Positions 18,105 through 26,618 of a stretch of DNA of 64,000 nucleotides are shown piece after piece (the first letter of the stretch is position 1; each line of letters starts with the position of its first letter). A model generated the notes under the pieces. The model worked only from the letters and a program-made list of their open reading frames with translations. It searched no databases and was not told where the DNA came from. A program made the position numbers and the translations under genes. Origin of the DNA: an uncultured Dysosmobacter sp. (GTDB lineage Bacteria; Bacillota; Clostridia; Oscillospirales; Oscillospiraceae); NCBI GenBank assembly GCA_934565855.1, contig CAKTIO010000002.1, positions 248,001 through 312,000 of the forward strand, written 5' to 3'.

Positions 18105-19784
18105 TTATAAAGTTTTGCGGTATGCCTCTGCCTCATCCAGCAATTCACCTGCACTGTGCAGCAGCGCATCGGTAACCTTACTTCCGCCGGTGATCCGCGC
18201 CAATTCCGCCATTCTCTGCTGACGGTCCATGCAGACCACCTGTGTATAGGTCCGCCCGTTCCGTTCGCCCTTTGCCACGGAAAAATGTGTATCTGCCATA
18301 GCCGCCAGCTGCGGCAAATGTGTGACACAGAGGACCTGCTTTTGTCTGGAGACCTGCGCCAGCTTCTCCGCAACCTTTTGTGCAGCCCGCCCGGAAACAC
18401 CGGTATCAACCTCGTCAAACACCAGTGTTCCAACCATCTCCTGCTCTGCCAGCACATTTTTCAGCGCCAGCATGATTCGCGCCAACTCACCGCCGGATGC
18501 GATCTTTGCAATAGGCTTCAAATCCTCTCCGGCATTTGCAGACATCAGGAATCGAATCGCATCGCAGCCATCCGGTCCCGGTTCACAGGGAGATAATTCA
18601 ATGGAAAAACGGACCCGGTTCATATCCAGATCCCGCAGTTCCCGCAAAATACGCTGTTCCAGATCTTTTGCAGCAGACAGTCTGGCTTTTGTCAACGTAC
18701 TTCCTGCAGAGAGGACCTTCTGGTAAGCAGCCTTCTTTTTTTGCTCCAGCTCCGCCAGCAAATCATCCGCAGTCTCCATCTGGTCCAATTCCTCATGGCA
18801 GTTGTGCAAATAGGTCAGTATATCCTCAATCGTTGCGCCATATTTCTTTTTCAGACGGTAAAGCAGATCACAGCGCTCCTCTACCGCATCAAGCTCTGCG
18901 GGTGAAAACCGAAATTCTTCGCATTTATCTCGAATAATTGTAGCAAGGTCATATACTTCACAGCGTACTTGCTCCAATCGCTTATGAATATCTTCCATTT
19001 CTGCGCCCAGATTTTTAATAGATGCTGCAGCATCCTCTCCCTGTCTCAAAAGAGATACTGCGCCACCGCTATCATCCCCGCCATTCAGGCAGTAATCTGC
19101 TGCTTGCAAAGCAGAAAGGTACCTTTCCCCATTCCGGAGAAGATTTCTCCGTTCCTGCAGATCTGCCTCTTCGCCGGGCTGCAGCTCCGCCCGCTCTATC
19201 TCGGCAATTTGAAAACGCAGGCTATCCATCCGGCGCTCTTTTTCCGCTTCATCCATTTGTAGGCTTCGAATCTGCTCCTGTAGCTGATGCATCGCCTGAT
19301 ACTGTGCCTGATATGCTTTCAGCTGTGGATCGGTTTTTCCAAAACGATCCAAGTAAGCGCCATGCTGTTCTTCATCCAGCAGCTGTTGACCATCATGCTG
19401 ACCATGGATGTTCAGCAGCTCCTTGCCGATCTCTCTTAACTGTGCAACGGTAACTGGTCTTCCGTTTATACGGCACACATTTTTTCCATCGGAGAAAATC
19501 TCCCGCTGTAAGAGCAATGTTCCATCATCCGTAGCGATTCCCTGCCTCTGTAGCGCAGGAAGATTCTCTGGCACCTGGACAAACTCCGCGCTGACAAACG
19601 CCTTTGCAGATCCGGTCCGAATTAAATCCCTGGAGATCCGTCCACCCAGAACAGCGCCCATCGCATCGATCACAATCGATTTTCCTGCGCCTGTTTCACC
19701 TGTCAAGGCATTAAATCCTCGTTGAAACTCAATGTCGGCTTCTTCAATTACCGCGATGTTTTCAATATGCAGCAGCAAAAGCAT
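18105..19784 (-). CDS. recN: DNA repair protein RecN
   Basis: 559-aa SMC-like ATPase for double-strand-break repair. Walker A is ALTGETGAGKSIVIDA at about residue 30, central regions are coiled-coil (YQAMHQLQEQIRSLQMDEAEKERR), the ABC signature SGGELARIML and Walker B LVFDEVDTGVSG follow near residue 450, with the H-loop VTHLPQLA. N-terminus MLLLLHIENIAVIEEADIEF is typical. Last gene of the oapA-dxs-tlyA-nadK-argR-recN run, about 28 nt after argR. No SOS box was noticed immediately upstream. Confidence 0.96.
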   Translation of the reverse strand: MLLLLHIENIAVIEEADIEFQRGFNALTGETGAGKSIVIDAMGAVLGGRISRDLIRTGSAKAFVSAEFVQVPENLPALQRQGIATDDGTLLLQREIFSDGKNVCRINGRPVTVAQLREIGKELLNIHGQHDGQQLLDEEQHGAYLDRFGKTDPQLKAYQAQYQAMHQLQEQIRSLQMDEAEKERRMDSLRFQIAEIERAELQPGEEADLQERRNLLRNGERYLSALQAADYCLNGGDDSGGAVSLLRQGEDAAASIKNLGAEMEDIHKRLEQVRCEVYDLATIIRDKCEEFRFSPAELDAVEERCDLLYRLKKKYGATIEDILTYLHNCHEELDQMETADDLLAELEQKKKAAYQKVLSAGSTLTKARLSAAKDLEQRILRELRDLDMNRVRFSIELSPCEPGPDGCDAIRFLMSANAGEDLKPIAKIASGGELARIMLALKNVLAEQEMVGTLVFDEVDTGVSGRAAQKVAEKLAQVSRQKQVLCVTHLPQLAAMADTHFSVAKGERNGRTYTQVVCMDRQQRMAELARITGGSKVTDALLHSAGELLDEAEAYRKTL

Positions 19785-19812
19785 CGTCTCTTACCTCCTG
19801 CCTGGATATTTT

Positions 19813-20262
19813 TCAGAGCATTTCCCGGATTTCACTGCAAAAGTCAATCGCTGACTCCGTGTCCCGCATAACAAGGAACGCTGTGTCGTCTCCCGCCAGA
19901 CTTCCTACCATATAGGTAATATTCATATCATCCAGAGCGGCGCAGGCAGCGGATGCCAACCCGGGCATGGTCTTCACGACCACAATGTTCTGTGCGCTTT
20001 CCACGCTGGTAATGCTCTCACGAAAAATAGTACGCAGCTTTTCTGCAAAATTCAGCTTGGTGCGGTTTCCGGAAACCGCATATTTATAAACTCCCTGCCC
20101 TACAGGCTCCTTGATCAGGTGCATTTGCTTGATATCTCTGGAGATCGTCGCCTGTGTGCTGTTGATTCCCCGGGCATGCAGCCGGTCCAGCAATTGCTCC
20201 TGTGTCTCAATATTTTCCTCAGAAATGATTTCCAGAATTTTATTCTGACGGTCATTTTTCAT
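19813..20262 (-). CDS. argR: Arginine repressor ArgR
   Basis: 149-aa regulator with an N-terminal winged helix (ILEIISEENIETQEQLLDRLHARGINSTQATISRDIKQM) and a C-terminal arginine-binding hexamerisation domain (AQNIVVVKTMPGLASAACAALDDM..VGSLAGDDTAFLV). It represses arginine biosynthesis and activates catabolism in related bacteria. ATG 20262 gives the family N-terminus MKNDRQNKIL and overlaps the end of nadK by 11 nt; the longer frame to 20361 lies inside nadK. The argR-recN pairing next to dxs/tlyA/nadK is a conserved Firmicutes order. Confidence 0.94.
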   Translation of the reverse strand: MKNDRQNKILEIISEENIETQEQLLDRLHARGINSTQATISRDIKQMHLIKEPVGQGVYKYAVSGNRTKLNFAEKLRTIFRESITSVESAQNIVVVKTMPGLASAACAALDDMNITYMVGSLAGDDTAFLVMRDTESAIDFCSEIREML

Positions 20263-21127
20263 CTTCTCGACCTCCCGGGAGCATCTTTTTGGCAAAAATT
20301 TCACAGAAGCTTTTCTCTGATAAACGAACAAGCTTTGTGACGTATTTGGACTTCCGAACAAGAACCTGGTCTCCCTGCTTCAATGCGAACGCGCGGCTTT
20401 CGTCCACGCAGAGATATACAGGCTTTTTTCCGTTTCGTACCATCTCTACTTTCAGAATGTGCTCTGGTGACAATACATACGAGGAAAAGCGCATATTGTG
20501 CGTACAGATGGGGCAAACGACCATCGCCTCTGCCACAGGCTCAACCACCGGTCCTCCGGCAGACAGAGAATATGCAGTAGAACCAGTAGGCGTGGCGATG
20601 ATGACACCATCTCCGGCAATATCCGCCAGATGGTGTCCATCTGAAGAAATGCTCAAATGAATGACATGGGAAATGGGACCTTCCCGGATAACGGCGTCAT
20701 TTAACCCGAGATTCTGATAGATCTGCTTTCCGTCCCGCAATACAGTAACATCCAGCATCATTCTGGATTCCATTTCAAAATCCCAATTCTTCAATCGTTG
20801 AAGGCGGTTCATCTCTGACGCCTCCAATTCCGCGATAAAGCCCAGACTTCCCATATTGATCCCAAGCACTGGAATTTTATTCAGCGCAGCCAGCTTTGCC
20901 AGATGCAAAATGGTGCCGTCTCCTCCAAATGTGATTAACAGATGACTGGATTTCAGTTCTGGAAGCAGCGGCTTCAGCTCCGAGCTTCCGGAGGGTTCTC
21001 TGGAATCCTTAAAGGGAGAGCAAACCACTGTTTCAAATCCCAGATTCCGCAGGATTCCTTCCGCTTCTCTGGTCGCCCTCATGTCCCGGTCTCTGCTGGG
21101 ATTGGGACAGAGAATAATTTTTTTCAC
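20252..21127 (-). CDS. nadK: NAD kinase
   Basis: 291-aa NAD(+) kinase making NADP(+). The diphosphate-binding GGDGTILHLAKLA motif lies at about residue 68, followed by NMGSLGFIAELE and the second conserved block GDGVIIATPTGSTAYSLSAGGP. Length is normal. The start ATG overlaps the tlyA stop by 4 nt (ATGA), and its end overlaps argR, so the genes are translationally coupled. Confidence 0.96.
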   Translation of the reverse strand: MKKIILCPNPSRDRDMRATREAEGILRNLGFETVVCSPFKDSREPSGSSELKPLLPELKSSHLLITFGGDGTILHLAKLAALNKIPVLGINMGSLGFIAELEASEMNRLQRLKNWDFEMESRMMLDVTVLRDGKQIYQNLGLNDAVIREGPISHVIHLSISSDGHHLADIAGDGVIIATPTGSTAYSLSAGGPVVEPVAEAMVVCPICTHNMRFSSYVLSPEHILKVEMVRNGKKPVYLCVDESRAFALKQGDQVLVRKSKYVTKLVRLSEKSFCEIFAKKMLPGGREDEK

Positions 21128-21945
21128 TGATGGTCTCCTCCGTGTTCTTTCAGTGTCGCATGAGATTCTTCGACCAATGCGCGTAAATCAAATTCCCGTT
21201 CCGGAAGCGTTCCCTTTTCCAGATATCCAAGATACTCAATATTTCCTTCCGGTCCACGAATAGGAGAATATGTAATTCCAAGGACTGTAAAGTCAGATTC
21301 CTTTGCATGGATAAGAAAACTTTGCAAAACCTCCAGATGCACCGCAGGATCTCTGACTACACCCTTTTTTCCAACCTTCTCTTTTCCTGCTTCGAACTGC
21401 GGCTTGATTAGGCAAGCCACATGCCCGTTTTCCTTCAATACGCCGCAAACAGCTGGAAGAATCAGCTTCAAAGAGATAAAGCTGACGTCAATTGATGCGA
21501 AGTCCAATTCATCCGGAATCTGCTCATGTGTCAGATAGCGTGCATTTGTCCGCTCCAGGCAAATCACCCGTGGATCACTACGCAACTTCCAAGCCAGCTG
21601 ACCATAGCCCACATCTACAGAGTATACCCGTTCCGCGCCATTTTGCAGCATACAGTCTGTAAAACCGCCTGTAGAAGCTCCAATATCACCGCAGATACTG
21701 CCATGCAGATCTATGGGGAAAGTCGCCATCGCCTTTTCCAGCTTTAAGCCGCCCCGGCTTACATATTGCAATGTATTTCCGCGGATCTCCACAACGGCGT
21801 CATTGCTCACTGCGGTACCAGGCTTATCCACACGCTGCTGATTTACAAATACGAGACCGCTCATGATCGTTGCCTGCGCCCTTTGCCGGCTTTCCTGAAG
21901 TCCGCGCTCTACCAGCAATACATCCAAACGTGTTTTATTACTCAT
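21124..21945 (-). CDS. tlyA: TlyA-type rRNA methyltransferase
   Basis: 273-aa protein with an N-terminal S4 RNA-binding domain (RLDVLLVERGLQESRQRAQATIMSGLVFVN) and a FtsJ-like methyltransferase domain whose SAM motif is GDIGASTGGFTDCMLQNGA; DVSFISLKLILP and CLIKPQFEAGKEKVG follow. The family (TlyA/YqxC, often misnamed hemolysin) 2'-O-methylates rRNA. Overlaps both neighbours by 4 nt (dxs stop and nadK start). Confidence 0.93.
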   Translation of the reverse strand: MSNKTRLDVLLVERGLQESRQRAQATIMSGLVFVNQQRVDKPGTAVSNDAVVEIRGNTLQYVSRGGLKLEKAMATFPIDLHGSICGDIGASTGGFTDCMLQNGAERVYSVDVGYGQLAWKLRSDPRVICLERTNARYLTHEQIPDELDFASIDVSFISLKLILPAVCGVLKENGHVACLIKPQFEAGKEKVGKKGVVRDPAVHLEVLQSFLIHAKESDFTVLGITYSPIRGPEGNIEYLGYLEKGTLPEREFDLRALVEESHATLKEHGGDHQ

Positions 21946-23795
21946 GTGTCCCTCTCCTTTAAAATGGAACGGGCGATTCCATCCGCATCCAGTTCAAACC
22001 GGCTTTGTAGCTGTGCGACCGTTCCCTCCGGCGCAAAGGTCTCCTTGAGATTCTTCAGAATCAATTTTCGGGGAGCCAGACCGTGCTCTTCCAGAATCGC
22101 TGCGATCCGTTGACCGACAGAACCAGTCTCGAAGGAATCCTCTACAATAAGCACCGGGCGGGTATCCTGAAAGTATGGCGCAAGCATTCCAAATTGCAGC
22201 GGTACAATCTGGTTCAGCTTCAGGACTTCTGCGGAAACACCCTGCTGCTCCAGCAAGCGGGCAGCATCGATCACGTTTTGAATCAGCGTCCCATACGAAA
22301 TGAGCGTGACATCTGCTCCGTTTTTTAAACGTACGACCGGTTCAATTCCAGTGTCCGTCTTTAGCGCCCCTTCCCCTCCTCGGGGATACCGGACCGCAAC
22401 GGGACCGTCGCACTCCTCAATCGCCCATTTTAGCATCCTTCGCAGCTCCGCGAAGTTTGAAGGACATAGTACGGTAAAGCCGGGAATTTCCGGTAAAAAC
22501 AAAGCGTCAAAGCAGCCATGATGAGTTTCTCCGTCTGCCCCAACTAATCCGGCTCTGTCCACTGCCAGCACAACATGCAGATGCTGCAGGGCAATATCAT
22601 GAATCAGCATATCATATCCACGCTGTAAAAACGTGGAATACATCGCTACAACTGGAATCATTCCCTGCTTGGCAAGACCTGCCGCCATGGCAATGGCGTG
22701 TCCCTCTGCAATGCCGACATCAAAAAAGCGCTCTGGATATTCTTTTGCAAATTCCGTCAGTCCTGTTCCGTCTCCCATTGCCGCCGTGATCGCGCAGATC
22801 TTTTTGTTGACAGCGGCACAGTCAACCAGCTTTTTCCCAAACACTGCGGAAAAGCTTTCCGAGGATGGTTTTTTTGCCAATCCCGTATCTGGGTCAAAGG
22901 GAGATACTCCGTGGAATTTTCCAGGATTTTGCTCCGCAAAAGGATAACCCTTCCCCTTTACTGTATTGACATGGACAACCACTGGACCATGCAGCTCCTT
23001 TGCCCATTCCAAAATGTTACACAGGCGCTCTAAATCATGTCCGTCAACTGGACCAAGATAGGTAAAGCCCATATCCTCAAACCAGATGCTACCGGGCCAA
23101 ATTGTCTTTTTAGCGAGGCTTTTCAGCTTATGATTAAAGCGGTAAAGCATATGCCTGGAGGGATGTTCTCCAAACAATCCCCGATACCATTTTTTGAAAT
23201 GGTAATACGCGGGCTTGGACCGGAGACGGCTCAAATGCTTCGACATTGCGCCCACGTTGGGATTAATTGACATCCCATTGTCATTCAAAATTACAATCAA
23301 CGGCTCTTTAGAGGCACCGGCATTATTTAGTCCCTCATATGCCAAACCACCGGACAGTGCACCATCGCCGATCAGTGCCAGCACATGGTAATCCTTATGC
23401 TGCAGGGTCCGCGCCCGCGCCATACCCAGTGCCACGGAAACGGAGTTGGAAGCGTGACCTGCAATAAATGCGTCGTGTACGCTTTCCTTTGGTTTGGGAA
23501 AACCAGACAAGCCATCCAACTGGCGAAGGGTCGAAAACAGAGCCTGCCGTCCTGTCAACGCTTTATGAACATAACACTGGTGTCCCACGTCAAATACCAG
23601 CCGGTCCTCCTCTGTGTCGAACACCCGGTGGATCGCCACCGTCAACTCCACGGCACCCAGATTAGACGCCAGATGCCCTCCGGTTTCAGACACACTTTTT
23701 ATTAAAAATTCCCGCATCTCCTGACAAAGGACTGGAAGCTCTTCTTTTTTCAGTGCTTTCACATCCCTGGGAGACTGCATTTTCTCTAATAACAC
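21942..23795 (-). CDS. dxs: 1-deoxy-D-xylulose-5-phosphate synthase
   Basis: 617-aa thiamine-diphosphate enzyme, first step of the MEP isoprenoid pathway. Conserved blocks: SETGGHLASNLGAVELTVAIHRVF, the ThDP/Mg motif GDGALSGGLAYEGLNNAG, the pyrimidine-domain DVGIAEGHAIAMAAGLAKQG, and DRAGLVGADGETHHGCFD. Start is probably GTG 23795 behind AGGGG; ATG codon 6 is an alternative. It starts 15 nt after the oapA-like gene ends and overlaps tlyA by 4 nt. Confidence 0.96.
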   Translation of the reverse strand: MLLEKMQSPRDVKALKKEELPVLCQEMREFLIKSVSETGGHLASNLGAVELTVAIHRVFDTEEDRLVFDVGHQCYVHKALTGRQALFSTLRQLDGLSGFPKPKESVHDAFIAGHASNSVSVALGMARARTLQHKDYHVLALIGDGALSGGLAYEGLNNAGASKEPLIVILNDNGMSINPNVGAMSKHLSRLRSKPAYYHFKKWYRGLFGEHPSRHMLYRFNHKLKSLAKKTIWPGSIWFEDMGFTYLGPVDGHDLERLCNILEWAKELHGPVVVHVNTVKGKGYPFAEQNPGKFHGVSPFDPDTGLAKKPSSESFSAVFGKKLVDCAAVNKKICAITAAMGDGTGLTEFAKEYPERFFDVGIAEGHAIAMAAGLAKQGMIPVVAMYSTFLQRGYDMLIHDIALQHLHVVLAVDRAGLVGADGETHHGCFDALFLPEIPGFTVLCPSNFAELRRMLKWAIEECDGPVAVRYPRGGEGALKTDTGIEPVVRLKNGADVTLISYGTLIQNVIDAARLLEQQGVSAEVLKLNQIVPLQFGMLAPYFQDTRPVLIVEDSFETGSVGQRIAAILEEHGLAPRKLILKNLKETFAPEGTVAQLQSRFELDADGIARSILKERDT

Positions 23796-23810
23796 GTTTG
23801 GATACCCCTT

Positions 23811-24383
23811 TTACCGCTTGGAGGAGCGGTGAAAAATATGCAAAAAACGACCTGTCCAGAAAACAACTGCCGTGCTCTTACTGATTGCAATGTTTTTTCC
23901 AATAGCTTTTCCGCCAATAGTCAATCCGGAAATCAGTGCTGTCATGGAAACAGAAATCAGGACGGAATTGAGATCAATGGATGCCTGTAATCTGGAGACG
24001 ATCACCGCAGCGGTAGAGCCACTGACAATGCCACAGATATCCCCTACCACATCATTGCAGAAGCTGCTGACATGGCTGGCATTGTGCAGCAGACCAAGCG
24101 CTTCCGTAGCTCCAGCTTCCCTATGCGCCGCCATGGAGTGAAATGGCTTTTCATCAGCAGCCGTAACGGCAACGCCAATGATGTCAAACACAATGCCGAG
24201 CAAAATAAACAGAGCCAAAACCAAAACAGCCACCGCGGTCCCAGCCCCCTCCAGCGTCGATTCCGACAAAAGGCTCAAGGTTGCCGACAGCGCGATGGCG
24301 ATAAGAAAAACTCGAATCGTCCAATTCCAACTGGAAGCTTCTGATTTCTTCTGTTTCTTTCTTTGACCTTTCAAATGAAACAT
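23811..24383 (-). CDS. oapA: OapA-like membrane protein (OLE RNA partner), CorB-like
   Basis: 190-aa protein with a very basic N-terminal tail (KGQRKKQKK) and about four membrane helices: residues 22-42, 46-74, a segment around GDICGIVSGSTAAVIV, and NSVLISVSMTALISGLTIGG. Loop residues (VAVTAADEKPFHSMAAHREAGA, NDVVGDICG) recall the DUF21/CNNM-CorB region of Mg2+ proteins. Size, topology, position just after a roughly 630-nt structured non-coding region, and dxs downstream match OLE-associated protein A, known to bind OLE RNA at the membrane. The ATG at 24383 is only 1 nt from GGAGG; a TTG at 24374 has 9-nt spacing and may be the true start. Identification rests on context and style, not alignment. 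Confidence 0.72.
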   Translation of the reverse strand: MFHLKGQRKKQKKSEASSWNWTIRVFLIAIALSATLSLLSESTLEGAGTAVAVLVLALFILLGIVFDIIGVAVTAADEKPFHSMAAHREAGATEALGLLHNASHVSSFCNDVVGDICGIVSGSTAAVIVSRLQASIDLNSVLISVSMTALISGLTIGGKAIGKNIAISKSTAVVFWTGRFLHIFHRSSKR

Positions 24384-24409
24384 ACCTCCATTGAGCTAAG
24401 GCAGCGGCA

Positions 24410-25046
24410 GCAAAAAAAGTAAATCTTACGGCTTAGGTCCGGGTTGGATTTCCCCGCGGCACACCTCTCGTTGCCGATAGAGGCGGTTTCCCTTTCGGCA
24501 CCGCGGCACAATGTCGCCAATTCATGCGACCCGACTGCCACTTAGTCCGCACTGCAATCCTTTTTCTGCCTGCGAAGAACAGCCTAGGTGTTTTCCACTA
24601 CAGCCTGTCCGTCTCTTAGCCTCTTTTGCAGCTATGGTTTCAAAGAGCAAAGGGACAGTTTTACTCCGGCCGGAACAACAGCTGTCTGACCTCTTATCCA
24701 CCATATCCACGCAAGGCAGGCTACGTCTGCACACAGCGTTACGGAAATTCATCCCGATGCACCGCATTGCAGGTTCTAATCTGCTTCGTACATAGGCCGG
24801 GATACCACATGGGAGTTCGTCTATGCACAAGAGCAGGTCTCCACGAAAGCAGGGTCGGGTTAACCATGCCATTGGAAATCGCCCTGAATTCGCAAGCGCA
24901 GATTCTGCGCTTCCCCCCAGCACCCACCCGAAACTGGGCGTATCAAGCAAGCACCAGAGGTTTCATCGATATGCCCTTTAAAGGATTTTTAGGCCCTCTT
25001 TCGGAGACGGCAGTTCTGACTAGAATACTGCGCCGCCGCTTAGCGT
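24410..25046 (-). ncRNA. ole: OLE-type large structured RNA
   Basis: Roughly 630 nt without a credible protein gene, GC-richer than other intergenic DNA and rich in local structure on the minus strand. Examples are a perfect AAGCGCAG/CTGCGCTT hairpin at 24894-24912, TGCCGA/TCGGCA around 24470-24500, and GNRA-like GGGAAAC and GGGGAAATCC segments near the 3' end. It has its own strong promoter and runs into an OapA-like gene followed by dxs. OLE RNA (about 610 nt, Clostridia and extremophilic Bacilli) has this length and neighbourhood. Ends are estimates: 5' from the promoter, 3' from a T7 run ahead of the oapA ribosome site. RNase P RNA, tmRNA, SRP RNA and group II intron signatures were looked for and not seen. 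Confidence 0.72.
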
Positions 25047-25052
25047 TCCTTG

Positions 25053-25081
25053 ATTTTACTACATTTCCCCGGTCTTTGCAA
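25053..25081 (-). promoter_or_regulatory. Promoter of the OLE-oapA-dxs transcript
   Basis: TTGCAA (25081-25076), 17-bp spacer, TAAAAT (25058-25053); predicted start about 25046. Confidence 0.7.
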
Positions 25082-25151
25082 CTATTTTGTATATTCTTAC
25101 ATATCTATGCGTTTATTCACACAGTCTATGGTTATATCTAAAAAATATGAA

Positions 25152-25186
25152 AAACCGGGAGGACGGGCATACCCGTCCTCCCAGTC
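25152..25186 (-). terminator. Terminator after the FAD oxidoreductase gene
   Basis: GGGAGGACGGG / CCCGTCCTCCC stem with a short loop, followed on the minus strand by GGTTTTTC; separates the FAD gene from the OLE promoter. Confidence 0.88.
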
Positions 25187-25202
25187 CTATCATACAGGAT
25201 TC

Positions 25203-26603
25203 TTATGCGTCTTCCTCTGCGATCTTTCGACCCATCAGAACACCCATTACGGATGCCATCATCAAACCGCGGGTCCAACCGGAGGAATCTCCCAAGCAGT
25301 GAAGACCCTTCAGATTTGTGTTGAAATCTGTATCCATTTTTACCCGGTTGGAGTAAAACTTCAGCTCCGGAGAATACAGCAGGGTTTCCGTGGCGGCAAA
25401 ACCGGGAACTACATAATCCATCGCCTGAATAAAGCCAATGATATTGACCATAGCACGGTAAGGCATTGCCGCAGTAATATCGCCAGCAACGGCATCCGGC
25501 AGAGTAGGACGCAGATTAGACTGTGCCAACTCCTTCTGCCAGGTACGCTTGCCATCCAGAATATCACCGAAGCGCTGCACCAAAATCTGACCGTTTGCCA
25601 GCATATTGGTCAACTCGCCCACCTTTTGGGCGTATGCAATGGGCTGGTTGAACGGAATACTGAAGTTGTGAGAGCAAAGAATTGCCAAGTTGGTATTGTC
25701 ACTCTTCATTTCCTTGTAGGAATGTCCATTAACCACAGCCAGGTTATTATCATAATTTTCCTGGCTGACAAAGCCGCCCGGATTCTGGCAGAAGGTACGC
25801 ACCTTGTTTTTGAAGGGACGCGGATAGCCTACCAACTTGGATTCATAAAGGACCCGGTTCACGGTCTCCATGATCTCGTTGCGGACCTCTACGCGGACAC
25901 CAATATCTACCGTGCCGGGAGCATGGGCAATGCCATGCTCCGCACAGAGCTTCTCCAGCCAATCTGCTCCACGGCGACCAGTTGCCACCACTGTATGCTT
26001 GGCATAGATCTCCATATCGACCTTACCGTTAGAAACAGAAACGCCCTTACAAATGCTCCCATCCAGAATGATGTTGCTGCACTCATATCCAAAGTACATT
26101 TCCACACCGTGATCCTGCAAATAGCGCTCGATTGCCAGATAGATGCCCTGTGCCTTTTCCGTACCCATGTGACGAATGGGGCAATCTACCAGCTTCAGTC
26201 CTGCTTGAATAGCACGCTTGCGAATCTCTTTGCGCTCCTCATCATTTCCGAGACCTTCGATGTGCTCATCTGCTCCAAAATCCAGATAAATCTTATCGGC
26301 ATAGTTGATTGTTTCCTGTGCCAACTCTTCTCCAATCAGGGTCGGCAGATCTCCGCCGACCTCATAGGAAAGAGACAGCTTTCCATCAGAGAAAGCACCC
26401 GCACCGGAAAATCCGGTGGTGATATGGCAATACGGCTTGCAGTTTACGCATTTGCGTGTCTTATCCTTAGGGCAGTGGCGGTTTTCAACAGCCTGTCCCT
26501 TTTCAACCATCACGATTTTCTGCTTGCTTCCCTTTTTGATCATTTCCAATGCGGTGAAAATACCAGCCGGACCCGCGCCGACAATCACAACGTCTGCATT
26601 CAT
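25203..26603 (-). CDS. FAD-dependent dehydrogenase (COG2509-like)
   Basis: 466-aa flavoprotein. An N-terminal dinucleotide-binding motif VVIVGAGPAGIFTALEM is followed by a cysteine-rich region CPKDKTRKCVNCKPYC, then GFSGAGAFSDGKLSLS, and later VVATGRRGADWLE and a C-terminal GLHCLGDSSGWTRGLMMASVMG flavin motif. This is the pattern of uncharacterised FAD-dependent dehydrogenases related to HI0933/GidA-like oxidoreductases. The substrate is unknown; the CxxC region might hold a redox or metal centre (inference). It follows the U32 peptidase gene by 15 nt. Confidence 0.85.
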   Translation of the reverse strand: MNADVVIVGAGPAGIFTALEMIKKGSKQKIVMVEKGQAVENRHCPKDKTRKCVNCKPYCHITTGFSGAGAFSDGKLSLSYEVGGDLPTLIGEELAQETINYADKIYLDFGADEHIEGLGNDEERKEIRKRAIQAGLKLVDCPIRHMGTEKAQGIYLAIERYLQDHGVEMYFGYECSNIILDGSICKGVSVSNGKVDMEIYAKHTVVATGRRGADWLEKLCAEHGIAHAPGTVDIGVRVEVRNEIMETVNRVLYESKLVGYPRPFKNKVRTFCQNPGGFVSQENYDNNLAVVNGHSYKEMKSDNTNLAILCSHNFSIPFNQPIAYAQKVGELTNMLANGQILVQRFGDILDGKRTWQKELAQSNLRPTLPDAVAGDITAAMPYRAMVNIIGFIQAMDYVVPGFAATETLLYSPELKFYSNRVKMDTDFNTNLKGLHCLGDSSGWTRGLMMASVMGVLMGRKIAEEDA

Positions 26604-26618
26604 GGTTGCATCCTCCTC

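Noticed and set aside
21124..21945. Hemolysin/toxin annotation for TlyA
   Set aside because: S4 plus FtsJ-like methyltransferase domains indicate rRNA modification; the hemolysin name is historical.
24410..25046. RNase P RNA, tmRNA, SRP RNA or group II intron as the identity of the non-coding region
   Set aside because: Their conserved core strings (for example GGAAAGTCC, the tmRNA 3' GGTTCGA arm, GGAAGCAGCC, intron domain V) were not found on either strand.
24522..25141. Open frames on both strands inside the 24.4-25.0 kb region
   Set aside because: Compositions are atypical (Cys/Arg/Ser-rich), no ribosome sites, and the region reads as structured RNA with its own promoter.
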